In this document: one piece after another, positions 34,670 to 43,249 of the stretch
How the letters are laid out: every line of letters begins with the position of its first letter
Position numbering within the stretch: position 1 is the stretch's first letter
Assembly (NCBI RefSeq): GCF_001718195.1
Contig: NZ_MCNV01000029.1
Span: forward strand, 1 to 64,000
Source of the DNA: Paraburkholderia nodosa
Lineage (GTDB): Bacteria > Pseudomonadota > Gammaproteobacteria > Burkholderiales > Burkholderiaceae
Length of the DNA: 64,000 bases
Direction of reading: 5' to 3'
Translations under genes and position numbers: made by a program
The notes under the pieces: model-generated
Told to the model about the DNA's origin: nothing
Seen by the model: only the letters and a program-made list of their open reading frames with translations
The model's database searches: none

Positions 34670-35498
34670 CGCCCGCCTCCTTTTGCTTCACGAGCCGCAC
34701 CGTGCCCGGAATCGTCGTGCCTGTCGGGTTCAGCTGGCCGTCTGGCCGGTATGCATTGTTGCGAATGCCGAGTACGGCGTCCCCCAGGCGCAGGTTGAAG
34801 CGCTGCGCCGTGTCGTGCACCACCAGCACGGGGCCGCGCACGTCATCAGGATTGACGAGCGCTTCCTTGCCGTCCCCGTACACGCGATAGATCTGCGGCA
34901 GGTCGCGGCTCGTACTGAACTCGAAGTAGGTAAAGCGGCCGTCATCCCACAGCGCCGTTGGCGCGAGTGTCGTATCACCATGCATGTCGTAATTGAAGTT
35001 GCCCACGCCAGACGCGCTGACGGTCTGCGCCAGCAGTGCCCGCGCTTCGGCCGAGCGCACCGCGGCCGCCGCCGACGCCTTTGCACGCGTGTCCGGATAA
35101 TCGAAGGTCAGCGACCAGACTGCTTCCTCGTGCCTCCTGACCGGGACCAGCTTGAGCACATAGCGACGTCTGTTCGTGAGCAGAATCAGGTTGGTGGCCG
35201 CCTGCGGTGCCTTCGGCTTGAAGAAGAAGCCGTTGCCGGCTGGGCCAGCCGTCCATGCCTTGCCGTCGCCCATGCCGCCGCCGTCGATCTTTTCGCCTTT
35301 CTCGAAGACGAGGACAGTCGCCTCGCCCGGGCGATAGGCGATCCGGTACGTCTCATTCGGGTCATACACGGCGCACGCAATGTGCCGGTCGCTGCCGCAT
35401 GCACCGGGCACGACTTCGGCGACAGCCGGTAGCCACATGCCGAATAGCGCGGCAGCGATCGACGCTGCAGTAAGCGCTTTCGGGAACCGGATGGTCAT
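34662..35498 (-). CDS. virB9: VirB9 core complex protein
   Basis: A 278-residue periplasmic protein with a signal peptide (LTAASIAAALFGMWLPAVAE, cleavage near 27). The N-terminal domain has ARRPGE-type sequences (IAYRPGEATVLVFEKGE). The C-terminal domain has YFEFSTSRDLPQIYRVYGDG, LVVHDTAQRFNLRLGDAVLG and IRNNAYRP, the usual VirB7- and VirB10-binding part. It overlaps virB8 by four bases and virB10 by eight. Confidence 0.95.
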   Translation of the reverse strand: MTIRFPKALTAASIAAALFGMWLPAVAEVVPGACGSDRHIACAVYDPNETYRIAYRPGEATVLVFEKGEKIDGGGMGDGKAWTAGPAGNGFFFKPKAPQAATNLILLTNRRRYVLKLVPVRRHEEAVWSLTFDYPDTRAKASAAAAVRSAEARALLAQTVSASGVGNFNYDMHGDTTLAPTALWDDGRFTYFEFSTSRDLPQIYRVYGDGKEALVNPDDVRGPVLVVHDTAQRFNLRLGDAVLGIRNNAYRPDGQLNPTGTTIPGTVRLVKQKEAGGE

Positions 35499-36397
35499 GG
35501 ATTGGCCCCTCCGGCCGGTGCACTCAACGACATACTCGACGGTGCCGACTGGGACGATGTGGCCGCGGACGGCATCGGTGTCGCGCCGTCTGCGGTGCTG
35601 CGCGTCCAGTCGCGGTCAACCGAGTAGCTGGTGACACGAAAGCCCGTTGGATTGAGCTCCTGTTCGTCGCTGCGGGTCGGCAGATCGCCTATCTCGTAGG
35701 TGATCGTCGCGACCCAGTATTCGGTTTTAGGCGGCGGTGACGTCGAGCCGCCCTGCGACGGCAGCGAAAGCATCGTCTTCGAGAAGAACACCTGTGCGGT
35801 GGATCCGACGAACGTAATTGCACCTGGGCGCACAATCACGCGATATTTGTCGGTGAGCACGTTTTGCGGCGAGTTCTTGCGGTTGTAGAGCGCCGCGTAC
35901 AACGCCTGCTCGCGTGGTGAGTTCATCAGCGTCACGGTGTCGTACGCGTCCTGGATCGTGTACCAGTCGTACTTCTCACGTAGCTTCACATACGTGCGCA
36001 GTGCTGCCCGCACCTCGAGTTCACCGAACGTTACGGATCCACTGTGCGCGACATCAATCACCTGCACGTCGCCGGTCGCGGTGTTATCCTTAATAATCAC
36101 GGGTGGTGACGGTCTCTTTAGTTGTACTAAGGCTGACGAGCCAAGAATAGAGATAAGTGCGATGAACATGGCCCCGCCCGCAACGCGCCATGCAATCTTC
36201 GTCATGTTTTCCTGCAGCTGCTGCCGGGACTTCTCGAACGAGAGCGCTTCCCTGAAATACATCCGCGCCATCTCGCGCGGCTCGGCGTCGGCGAGTTTTG
36301 CCGCAATGTGCTGCAGCGCGGCCGCGCAATTGCCGTCGACGGCAACCGCGACTGGCTCAGCCTGCACCCGCGCCGGCTTCCATGGCATCCATTTCAT
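35495..36397 (-). CDS. virB8: VirB8 inner-membrane assembly protein
   Basis: A 300-residue bitopic protein. A cytoplasmic N-terminus (about 1-75) is followed by one membrane segment (VAGGAMFIALISILGSSALV) and a periplasmic domain of the NTF2-like VirB8 fold (YVKLREKYDWYTIQDAYDTV, LYNRKNSPQNVLTDKYRVIV, YWVATITYEIGDLPTRSDEQ, LNPTGFRVTSYSVDRDW). The last 35 residues are Ser/Ala-rich. The ATG at 36397 overlaps the stop of the virB7 gene (ATGA). Confidence 0.95.
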   Translation of the reverse strand: MKWMPWKPARVQAEPVAVAVDGNCAAALQHIAAKLADAEPREMARMYFREALSFEKSRQQLQENMTKIAWRVAGGAMFIALISILGSSALVQLKRPSPPVIIKDNTATGDVQVIDVAHSGSVTFGELEVRAALRTYVKLREKYDWYTIQDAYDTVTLMNSPREQALYAALYNRKNSPQNVLTDKYRVIVRPGAITFVGSTAQVFFSKTMLSLPSQGGSTSPPPKTEYWVATITYEIGDLPTRSDEQELNPTGFRVTSYSVDRDWTRSTADGATPMPSAATSSQSAPSSMSLSAPAGGANP

Positions 36398-36519
36398 GGC
36401 GCACTCCCCTGTGTCGCATGGTTGACAGGCATCCACGGCCCCTCAGGTTGGGTCGGCTTTGGCGCCGACGAGCACGCAGCAAGCAGCGCGGCGCCGAAAA
36501 GCACGACGACTAATTTCAC
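36394..36519 (-). CDS. virB7: VirB7-type lipoprotein
   Basis: A 41-residue lipoprotein: a hydrophobic signal (KLVVVLFGAALLAACSSAPK) with a lipobox LAAC, then a short proline-rich mature part. Size, position just before virB8 and the lipobox fit VirB7, which stabilises VirB9 at the outer membrane. The start is GTG at 36519, with GGAG seven bases upstream. It overlaps the virB8 start. Confidence 0.85.
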   Translation of the reverse strand: MKLVVVLFGAALLAACSSAPKPTQPEGPWMPVNHATQGSAP

Positions 36520-36582
36520 GTCAATCTCCGATCGGGGTGTAGTGTCCGCCGTCGCTGGCTGCTCCGACGGACGGCGCATCAT

Positions 36583-36939
36583 TTACTTCGAGCGTTCAAA
36601 CTCGGCACCGGGAACAACAAGATGTCCAGTTGCCTTGTCGATCGTGATGACGTACGGAACCCCACCACTTACAACCATCTTTCCGTCCTGCGCTACTGCT
36701 GGTTCCCGCACGATTTTCCATTTATCCGCTTCGCCATCGGCACCGAGATTGGGAACCTTGTGTGAAACGTAGAAGTCGTCTCCATCACCATTCCGAGCAA
36801 TGTTCACTTCGAACCAGCCGTTCTGGCTGACGCGTTTCCATGTGCCCACAAATTCGTTGCCGTCATGCTTACCGCAACCGAATTGTGTCAATGAAACAAT
36901 GACCACAACTGCCGCAGTCATAAACCGGATGGCCCTCAT
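36583..36939 (-). CDS. Lipoprotein between virB6 and virB7, candidate entry-exclusion protein
   Basis: A 118-residue lipoprotein: signal MRAIRFMTAAVVVIVSLTQF followed by the lipobox cysteine (FGCGK). The mature domain (EFVGTWKRVSQNGWFEVNIA ... DKWKIVREPAVAQDGKMVVSG) looks like a small beta-sandwich. In IncN and related plasmids a lipoprotein gene near virB6 encodes entry exclusion, so that function is plausible by position and type only. The ATG at 36939 follows GGAGGAATCG. Codon use is less GC-biased than in neighbouring genes. Confidence 0.65.
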   Translation of the reverse strand: MRAIRFMTAAVVVIVSLTQFGCGKHDGNEFVGTWKRVSQNGWFEVNIARNGDGDDFYVSHKVPNLGADGEADKWKIVREPAVAQDGKMVVSGGVPYVITIDKATGHLVVPGAEFERSK

Positions 36940-36964
36940 CGATTCCTCCTGGTAGTAGTCAAGA

Positions 36965-37897
36965 TCAGGCGCGGCCGATTGAGTTAGTGGACGCTGACGA
37001 TGCGTCACCTCTGGAACCACCCATCAGCTTCATCGCCCTCATGGCTCCACTGGCCGCGTTGCCGATCTTACCGACCATCGATGAGATACCTACGCCACCT
37101 GCCAATTGCGATGCAAGTGACGGCATGCTCAGCGACACCACGATGAACACCAGCCCTGCAGCGATAATCTTTCCCTCAATGGTGTAGGTCAGCATGACAT
37201 CGCTGACACTGAAGTTCTTCGGCAGCATCGAGGTCATAAAACTCACCTCGATTGCACCCACGGCACCGAACAGCGCAACGAGCAGACCATAGTTCAGGCA
37301 TTGCCCAACCCAGTTTTGGAAAAATTGCCGCGTGGCAGGAAACAGCGCCGCAACGATGAACGCAGGCCCTAGCGCAAGCAGCAATCCAAGTGCGAACTTC
37401 GCAAGGATGATGTAGGCCGCAGCAATAGCAAGAAATGGCACACCAACTAGGAGGATGCAGAGTGCGAGCACTGAAACCTCGACGAATAGACCAACATCAG
37501 TAACGCCTAATCCGTTGTACATGCTCTTGATAGCGGATATATAGAGATTCAACAGCGTATCGAGCCCACTACTCAGGCTGTTGCCACCCATCAAGGCACT
37601 ACTTAGATCGTCCCCGAGGCCATTGAAGAACGGCACCACGTACTCGCTGTAATAGCTGATATTCATCCCGAGCGTGAGCACAGCCGCCCACCCTGCCATC
37701 TTCAGCAGGAAGTCGGATATCGGGCTGTCGTTGTGGCCACGCCAGTACGACACGAGTACGAGCAGGACATAGAGACTAAAGCAGGCAGCGACCAGCGGAC
37801 TGATGAGTGAGATCATCCGGGCCGAGCCGGTATTGATCGTGTTCAGCACGTTCTGATCGAACGAGTTGAACATTTCGGTAAAGATTTGCAGTTGCAC
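36965..37897 (-). CDS. virB6: VirB6 polytopic channel protein
   Basis: A 310-residue membrane protein with about six hydrophobic segments: LISPLVAACFSLYVLLVLVS (near 32-51), MAGWAAVLTLGMNI, VLALCILLVGVPFLAIAAAY, LALGPAFIVAALFPATRQFF, YGLLVALFGAVGAI and IIAAGLVFIVVSLSM. A periplasmic loop lies at about 85-140. The segment pattern and FALGLLLALGPAFI-type motif are those of VirB6/TrbL. The C-terminal 50 residues are Gly/Ser-rich. It follows virB5 by 14 bases. Confidence 0.93.
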   Translation of the reverse strand: MQLQIFTEMFNSFDQNVLNTINTGSARMISLISPLVAACFSLYVLLVLVSYWRGHNDSPISDFLLKMAGWAAVLTLGMNISYYSEYVVPFFNGLGDDLSSALMGGNSLSSGLDTLLNLYISAIKSMYNGLGVTDVGLFVEVSVLALCILLVGVPFLAIAAAYIILAKFALGLLLALGPAFIVAALFPATRQFFQNWVGQCLNYGLLVALFGAVGAIEVSFMTSMLPKNFSVSDVMLTYTIEGKIIAAGLVFIVVSLSMPSLASQLAGGVGISSMVGKIGNAASGAMRAMKLMGGSRGDASSASTNSIGRA

Positions 37898-37911
37898 GAT
37901 CGCACTCCGCG

Positions 37912-38562
37912 TTATTGATCGGCGTCGTCGTCGCCGTTCAGCCGTTGCTGCATGTCGTTATGGGCAGCCTGTTGCGCGAAATCCTTCTCCGCATCCTGAA
38001 GTCGCGCCGCGAGATCGAGGCGCATCTTTTCCGCGTTGATCGACGAGTTCTCTGCCGCCCACCGGTTTTGCAAATCGGCGTTCGCCGCCGGATCCTGCGT
38101 GAGGTTTGACTGCTGCATCAGCTGCTGGATGTTCGTCAGCCGGTCGATCGACGCCTGATACGAGCGCATCGCCATTGCCTTGTTGGCGGCCAGAGTATCG
38201 TTCAGACGTTGCTGCCCGGGCGTGTACGCGGTCATCCCCTCCTGGCTCTCGATACTGCTGGCGAGGCCGCTGATTCCGTTCAACTGTCCGCTCTTCACTT
38301 CGTCGTAGACCGACTGCCACTGATCCGGCAGGTAGTTGCGCAGCGACGGGTCATTGAAGATGTTTCCTAGGCCGCGATTGCCGATCGTCGACTGGTACTG
38401 GTCAGAGAGCAGGCTGTATTGCTGCTCCAGCTGCTTGACAGTCGAGATCGCCTGCGCGATCGCCTGCAGGTCGATCACCGGGACACCCTGCGCTTGCGCT
38501 GCCTGCATCGTGAATGTGGCCACGATCAATGCGGCGCCCGTCAAATTGCGAATAATTTTCAT
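37912..38562 (-). CDS. virB5: VirB5 minor pilus protein
   Basis: A 216-residue exported protein with a signal peptide (NLTGAALIVATFTMQAAQAQ, cleavage near 25). The mature part is a long helical bundle (AISTVKQLEQQYSLLSDQYQ, then NRGLGNIFNDPSLRNYLPDQ, and Gln/Asn-rich helices to the end), as in VirB5/TraC. It sits at the pilus tip and helps adhesion. An 84-base gap separates it from virB4. Confidence 0.92.
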   Translation of the reverse strand: MKIIRNLTGAALIVATFTMQAAQAQGVPVIDLQAIAQAISTVKQLEQQYSLLSDQYQSTIGNRGLGNIFNDPSLRNYLPDQWQSVYDEVKSGQLNGISGLASSIESQEGMTAYTPGQQRLNDTLAANKAMAMRSYQASIDRLTNIQQLMQQSNLTQDPAANADLQNRWAAENSSINAEKMRLDLAARLQDAEKDFAQQAAHNDMQQRLNGDDDADQ

Positions 38563-38646
38563 CGTCGCGCTCCCAAGCTGGACTGCTAGGATGTTCGCCC
38601 GTCGCTGGCTCGATCGACGACGAGCGCTGAAGATCGTGTGTCGTCG

Positions 38647-41046
38647 TCATTCGGTTTCCTCAACAACCTCGGCCTCGTGCTTTCGATCGCGTTTGCCCTT
38701 GCGGCGTGCCTGGAACAGCTGCATTCGCAGGTCCGTGTCGCCATGTGCGTCGCGCGTGCATTCTTCCCAGATCGCAACGTTGTCCAGACTGCTGGAAAGC
38801 ACCGCGATCTCGTCGTTCATGCCGCCCAGGTCCAGTGTTGCAAACGCCGACTGGTTGCTCTGCTTGATCAGGAACGTGCGGGACTCCTTCGACAGCCTCT
38901 TGAGCGTGTCGAATTCGCGGTCGGTCAGGTTCAGGAGCTTGTAACCGTCGCGCGTCGCGTCCGGGTTCGGCAGATAGATCTTTGTCGCCGTCAGGTCGCG
39001 GATCTCGGCGAACACCGGACACTGGATTGCGTCCTCCGGCGACTGCGAATCCAGGATCAGGAATTCGTCTGCCTTGCGGCCCGTCTTGAGCGACTTGCGG
39101 ATCAGCTCCTGCGTGGTGGGGTAGCTGGCCGGCAGCCAGAATTCGGCAATCACCGTTGCGAGCAGTCCGCCCCTCTTCTGCATCTGGTCCTTGAGGTACA
39201 GCAGGTGTGCAAGCACCGGCTCCGTGGCGGCATAGTCTTTCTTCAGGAAGTCAGTGACGTCGAAACCGATCCGGCGCACCTCGGCAATGTTCGTCAACGC
39301 ATCCGGTATGTTGTCCAGCGCCCACGAGAATCGACCGTTAGTTGCACCACACCACTGGCTAAGACGGACCCACAGGCCGTTCTCGTCGCCCGTATCCGGG
39401 ATCGACTCCAGCAGGCGGCTGAAGGTTCTGTGCTCGATGTTCTCGAGCTTCATGACCGTGTCGACCGCGTGCTTGATCTGCCGCTGGTCGTCAGCACTGA
39501 GCTTGCCGTTCTCGTCGCGGCAGCAGGCACCCACCAGGTCGTAAAGGTGCGCGAGGTTGCGCTTCGTCTCGGGCAGGCCAAACGGCGCAAGACCGGTCGG
39601 CTCGCCTTCGCGCAGCGTGTAGTAGACAGCTCCCATCTCCTCGAGGAAGATCCGCAGACCCTGATCGAGATCGAGCGCGAAGATCTTCGGGTCGAACCGC
39701 TCGAGGAAGGCGAGCAGCATCGTCTCTAGGGTGGTCTTGCCCGTGCCGGTCGAGCCGAGAATAAGCGTGTGGCCGGCAACCTTCTCGCCCACGCTGTCCT
39801 CATCCAGGCGCGAAGCGTGACAGTTCAGGCTGAACAGGCTTTTCGCAACGGTCTGCACCGGCATGAGGGCCGAGCCATCGCCGAGCGGATTGCCGCGTGC
39901 CTTGCCGGCCGAATAGGTATGCATCGAAAACGACGACGCGAGACTGCGGGTCGATTTCGGCATCGGCCGCGGCTTCGTCCTGAATCCCGGCACCTGGCTC
40001 ATGTACGTGAACGGTGCCGATGCCGTCGCCTTCACGAACTTGAAACCGCAATCGTTCAGCGCCCGACTGGTTACGTACGCGCCGTTGCTGATGGCCTTCT
40101 CCGGCGTGTCGCCGTACACGACGAGCGCCCCGTGATAGTCGCCGAATGCGAGATCCCGACCGGCGATCAGCGCCACCGCATCCTCCAGTTCCTTGATCTG
40201 GTGTTTCGCCTTGTCCTCGACCGACCTCAGGTGATTGATCTGGTCTTCGATCGCCTTCATCGCTTCGGCAGTGCTCAGACAGCCCAGGCTCTGCGTGAAG
40301 GTGAATTCGACGGGCAGCGACAGCAGCGGATTCGTCTGCCCCCAGCCGGCCTTCGGAAAATCCTTCAGGTCGTAGCAGACCGCGAACCGGGTTGAGCGAT
40401 CGGTGCGGATCTCAACCGTGTCGTAGTGGAAATGCAGGTGCGACGTCGGGATCAGGTCGCGTCCGGTGGCCTGCGTGACCGGCACGCGCTCGTCGACGCC
40501 ATTCACGAGTTCGCCAATGAACTGATACGCCTCCGAGAACAGGATGCCGTTGTGCCCGTATGCTTCGAGCAGTTGAGGATCGTAGGCAACGATAGCCTTC
40601 ATCAGTCCCTCGCCCAGCTCCTCGAGCTCGCGCACCGTCTCGTCCAGGTCGTCGCCCTGCAGGATCGCGGTGATGTAGAAACTGTTCTCGAAGTGATCGT
40701 GCCTGCGGAAACGCCGCAGGTATTTGTCGACGGCCTGCTGGATGAACGGATTGTAGAAGCGGTACTCGTCGCCGAACGAGATGCTGCGCCGACGAAACGT
40801 GGTCCACAGCGACAGGCGATTACCTTTCTCCAGCGTCATCGCGGCCAGCTGACGGTTCCAGCCGTCGTAGCGTGCTTCGATCTCGCCACGGCTCACCGAT
40901 TCGAACGGCACGCCGTTCACGCGCATCACCAGGAAGGCGCCGCCGTTGTCGACGCTTGTCACCGTTTCCGACACCGGACGGCCGATGCGCGGCAGCTTGT
41001 CCTCCGCGGACGTAACAAGCCGGTTCAGTTCGTTGGTCACGCGCAT
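38647..41046 (-). CDS. virB4: VirB4 ATPase
   Basis: A 799-residue ATPase that energises pilus assembly and substrate passage. The N-terminal domain of about 400 residues is followed by Walker A (HTLILGSTGTGKTTLETMLL, about 426-445) and ALDLDQGLRIFL. LLATVIAEFWLPASYPTTQE (628-647) then lies at the Walker B position and ILDSQSPEDAI (664-674) at the Q motif. The Walker B aspartate is replaced by alanine (IAEF rather than the usual DEF); the glutamate stays. The start ATG 41046 has GGGAG upstream and overlaps the small P-loop-like gene by ten bases. Confidence 0.94.
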   Translation of the reverse strand: MRVTNELNRLVTSAEDKLPRIGRPVSETVTSVDNGGAFLVMRVNGVPFESVSRGEIEARYDGWNRQLAAMTLEKGNRLSLWTTFRRRSISFGDEYRFYNPFIQQAVDKYLRRFRRHDHFENSFYITAILQGDDLDETVRELEELGEGLMKAIVAYDPQLLEAYGHNGILFSEAYQFIGELVNGVDERVPVTQATGRDLIPTSHLHFHYDTVEIRTDRSTRFAVCYDLKDFPKAGWGQTNPLLSLPVEFTFTQSLGCLSTAEAMKAIEDQINHLRSVEDKAKHQIKELEDAVALIAGRDLAFGDYHGALVVYGDTPEKAISNGAYVTSRALNDCGFKFVKATASAPFTYMSQVPGFRTKPRPMPKSTRSLASSFSMHTYSAGKARGNPLGDGSALMPVQTVAKSLFSLNCHASRLDEDSVGEKVAGHTLILGSTGTGKTTLETMLLAFLERFDPKIFALDLDQGLRIFLEEMGAVYYTLREGEPTGLAPFGLPETKRNLAHLYDLVGACCRDENGKLSADDQRQIKHAVDTVMKLENIEHRTFSRLLESIPDTGDENGLWVRLSQWCGATNGRFSWALDNIPDALTNIAEVRRIGFDVTDFLKKDYAATEPVLAHLLYLKDQMQKRGGLLATVIAEFWLPASYPTTQELIRKSLKTGRKADEFLILDSQSPEDAIQCPVFAEIRDLTATKIYLPNPDATRDGYKLLNLTDREFDTLKRLSKESRTFLIKQSNQSAFATLDLGGMNDEIAVLSSSLDNVAIWEECTRDAHGDTDLRMQLFQARRKGKRDRKHEAEVVEETE

Positions 41047-41246
41047 GCTTCGTCTCCCGCGTACGGCATGTCGTCCGCGCCGCAAATGCGACGGCGCTCC
41101 TCCGCGAGCCGGCGAAACACGTCATACATTGTCTTGCCCGAACCGGGAGCACCAGCCGTCATGGCGTAGCCCACAATAGGCGTGCACGCACTGGCAGCGC
41201 CATCTGTTGACAGCGCAGGATTGTGCGCAGGCTTGCGGTCATTCAT
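41037..41246 (-). CDS. Small P-loop-like protein between virB3 and virB4
   Basis: A 69-residue protein. VGYAMTAGAPGSGKTMYDVF (about 25-44) contains a perfect Walker A sequence, GAPGSGKT, preceded by hydrophobic residues and followed by an amphipathic helix (DVFRRLAEERRRI). No Walker B follows. The gene overlaps the end of virB3 by eight bases and the start of virB4 by ten, and has GGAGGA upstream of the ATG at 41246, so it is almost certainly translated. I know of no named family. It may be a nucleotide-binding fragment or regulator of VirB4; that is speculation. Confidence 0.6.
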   Translation of the reverse strand: MNDRKPAHNPALSTDGAASACTPIVGYAMTAGAPGSGKTMYDVFRRLAEERRRICGADDMPYAGDEACA

Positions 41247-41667
41247 CTTCGTCCTCCTCTGCCTGCGCAAGCAGGCGCTGACGCAGCGCCTCGAAGCGCT
41301 CAAGGTCCCGGCCGCGCGAAAACGAGCGGGTGTACACGTTCAGGTCGCGGCCATACCGCATCGGTGCGAGCGTGTATGTCCTGCCGAATACCGACACACG
41401 ACGGCGGTCCAGCCAGCAGCGAAATTCCAGCCACGTCAGGCGCAGTGCCTGGTCATCTGTCTCGCAGACATGCCGGAAAAACAGGAAGACGGGCACACCA
41501 GCCGAGCCTATCAACAGACCACCGGGACCGAGCACGAACCCACCGACCATACTGGTGATCAGCGATGTACAGCCGATGATCAGCGCCGGAAACATCGGGA
41601 CGCCGCCGATCATCGCGGTACGGTTAAGACCCGCGTAGGAGGGGTACAGCGTGCGTTCGTCTTCCAT
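41239..41667 (-). CDS. virB3: VirB3 inner-membrane protein
   Basis: A 142-residue protein with two hydrophobic segments (MIGGVPMFPALIIGCTSLIT and GGFVLGPGGLLIGSAGVPVF, about 19-62), followed by a cytoplasmic tail. The start (YPSYAGLNRTAMIGGVP) is typical of VirB3. The tail after 65 is longer than in small VirB3 proteins (RSFSRGRDLERFEALRQRLL) and ends in an acidic run. It follows virB2 by six bases and overlaps the P-loop-like gene. Confidence 0.92.
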   Translation of the reverse strand: MEDERTLYPSYAGLNRTAMIGGVPMFPALIIGCTSLITSMVGGFVLGPGGLLIGSAGVPVFLFFRHVCETDDQALRLTWLEFRCWLDRRRVSVFGRTYTLAPMRYGRDLNVYTRSFSRGRDLERFEALRQRLLAQAEEDEDE

Positions 41668-41673
41668 GGTGAT

Positions 41674-42018
41674 TCAGGCGAAGAGTCCGAAAGCCCAGCC
41701 GGCGAGCACGAGTGCCGAACCCACGCCGGCCACCTTCGCGATGCCGCCGCCGAAGTCATGAATCCAGTCGGCCTTGTTGGACCAGCACTGGACCCCAACC
41801 CACAGCAGATACGAACCAGCCATCACGCCACAGAATCCGTAAAACCATAGCGTGAAGGTGTTGGCCGCCGACGTGCCCGCTGCCAGGCCACCGCCCGCCC
41901 GGGCTCCGCGGGCGGCCATCGACATGACCACGGCGCCGATGCGCCCGGCATTCCTGCCACGCAAACGCACCAAAGCCGCGGCACGGCCGGTCAAGGGTTC
42001 GAGAAGAATCTTCTTCAT
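41674..42018 (-). CDS. virB2: VirB2 pilin
   Basis: A 114-residue pilin precursor. A basic N-terminal part (about 1-45) with Ala/Arg-rich sequence is probably removed. The mature part has two hydrophobic segments (LWFYGFCGVMAGSYLLWVGV, then IAKVAGVGSALVLAGWAFGL) joined by a short charged turn (WSNKADWIHDFGG). This is the VirB2 layout. It lies between virB1 and virB3. Confidence 0.88.
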   Translation of the reverse strand: MKKILLEPLTGRAAALVRLRGRNAGRIGAVVMSMAARGARAGGGLAAGTSAANTFTLWFYGFCGVMAGSYLLWVGVQCWSNKADWIHDFGGGIAKVAGVGSALVLAGWAFGLFA

Positions 42019-42030
42019 CTGCCTGCTCCG

Positions 42031-42702
42031 TCAAAAATCGCCCAGGGCGTCCCAGGCTGGATGGTGATTGACCTGTTGGGCGTGCTCGGCCCCGGTGTCG
42101 GTGCTCACTGAGTCATCGGCCCGCCGCACACGGGCCGGGTGCACTACTGCGCGCGATGCTGTATGCACAACGGGTGCCTTGCCCTCCGGTACGACAGCGA
42201 TCGGCGGCACGACAGCAGCGCTGGCTTCGCTATCGGGGACGTTCGCAGCCACGCGCTGGACATAACTCGTGCCACCCACATCCGGTTTGAAGCCGCGCGT
42301 GAAATTGCCGCTGTAGTAACAGCTAAGCGCCGCACGCACGGCATCCTGCGGCACGCGTCCGCCGGCGGCCGCGCGGGTGTAGCATTCGGCGAGGATGGCG
42401 CCGCCCGCCCGCAGGTTCGCGCACGGATCGAACGCGGTTTCAGGGGTAAGGCCATAGATCCGCAGGTTCGCGCGATTGACCTGGGCCAGGCCCATGCTGT
42501 AGTTCCAGCCAGCCGCCTCAAGCGCGCGCACGGTCGCCACCGCCTCGTCGCGGTTGCGCGGTTGGCGCACCAGGTGGCCGCCGACCACGCCGATGGCGAA
42601 GGGATTGAAACCGGATTCGGCTCTGACGAGCGCCTGCAGGGTGGTCGGATAGACGGCCGGGGCGCATTGCTGCGCGAGCATCGCGAAGTCGACTGGCATC
42701 AT
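42031..42702 (-). CDS. virB1: VirB1 lytic transglycosylase
   Basis: A 223-residue peptidoglycan hydrolase. The SLT domain spans residues 5-150: CAPAVYPTTLQALVRAESGF with the catalytic glutamate, NPFAIGVVGG, MGLAQVNRANLRIYGL, DPCANLRAGGAILAECY and LSCYYSGNF. A Pro/Ala/Val-rich tail follows, as in VirB1 proteins. It opens the cell wall for channel assembly. No clear signal peptide is seen at this start, which is unusual. The ATG at 42702 follows CGGAG. Confidence 0.93.
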   Translation of the reverse strand: MMPVDFAMLAQQCAPAVYPTTLQALVRAESGFNPFAIGVVGGHLVRQPRNRDEAVATVRALEAAGWNYSMGLAQVNRANLRIYGLTPETAFDPCANLRAGGAILAECYTRAAAGGRVPQDAVRAALSCYYSGNFTRGFKPDVGGTSYVQRVAANVPDSEASAAVVPPIAVVPEGKAPVVHTASRAVVHPARVRRADDSVSTDTGAEHAQQVNHHPAWDALGDF

Positions 42703-42739
42703 GACCGCTCCGTTGCGGGCCCAAACACGAGGCGGGCTT

Positions 42740-43033
42740 TCATGTGGCGCCTCGGTCGCGCCTGAGCCGACGCGCGACGCCTACAGCGACGGCAACCGCG
42801 ACCGCAGGCAGTTGGGGCGTCACCCGCTTTGCAGCCGTACCGCCCATGCCCGAGTCGAGAGCGGCCGGAACAATGGCCGATAGCGACAGCCCCTGCATCC
42901 GCTGGTCGACCCAGCGTACGTAGTGTTCGAGAAGCCAGCCCGGACCGCCGCAGCCCCAATCGGCGAGCACGCCCAGCTGCAACAGGCCAATTGAGCCCCG
43001 TTTTACAAGACGATCTCCAAAGAGGTTCCGCAT
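42740..43033 (-). CDS. Hypothetical transfer-operon protein, 97 residues
   Basis: I do not recognise this protein. It begins MRNLFGDRLVKRGSIGLLQL, has tryptophan-rich stretches (DWGCGGPGWLLEHYVRWVDQ) and ends with an alanine/valine run and basic residues. It starts three bases after the stop of the preceding small membrane protein (TGA-GCC-ATG) and precedes virB1, so it belongs to the transfer operon. Confidence 0.55.
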   Translation of the reverse strand: MRNLFGDRLVKRGSIGLLQLGVLADWGCGGPGWLLEHYVRWVDQRMQGLSLSAIVPAALDSGMGGTAAKRVTPQLPAVAVAVAVGVARRLRRDRGAT

Positions 43034-43036
43034 GGC

Positions 43037-43249
43037 TCACCCCCCTCGCTTCTCGCGCGGCCAACCGCGCCTGTAGGCAACGCAGCCGATCGCGGCCCAA
43101 CCCAAACCCACGATCGCCACCGCAAACAGATCACGCGGCGATGAATGCCGCTCAACCAACCAGTACGCGAAGCCAAGGAAAGACGTCACCGCCACGAACA
43201 GCAGCAGTGCGCACACGCCCTTTTGAATCAACCCGAAAACTGCGCCCAT
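43037..43249 (-). CDS. Small two-segment membrane protein at the head of the transfer operon
   Basis: A 70-residue protein with two hydrophobic segments (GVCALLLFVAVTSFLGFAYW and DLFAVAIVGLGWAAIGCVAY) separated by a short charged loop, ending in a basic tail (RRGWPREKRGG). It is the first gene of the minus-strand transfer cluster. No family is recognised; VirB-adjacent small membrane proteins of this kind are common. The ATG at 43249 is chosen over one 42 bases upstream because hydrophobic character begins soon after it. Confidence 0.55.
   Translation of the reverse strand: MGAVFGLIQKGVCALLLFVAVTSFLGFAYWLVERHSSPRDLFAVAIVGLGWAAIGCVAYRRGWPREKRGG

Noticed and set aside
38638..39729. Plus-strand open frame of 363 codons opposite virB4
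   Set aside because: Antisense shadow of virB4.
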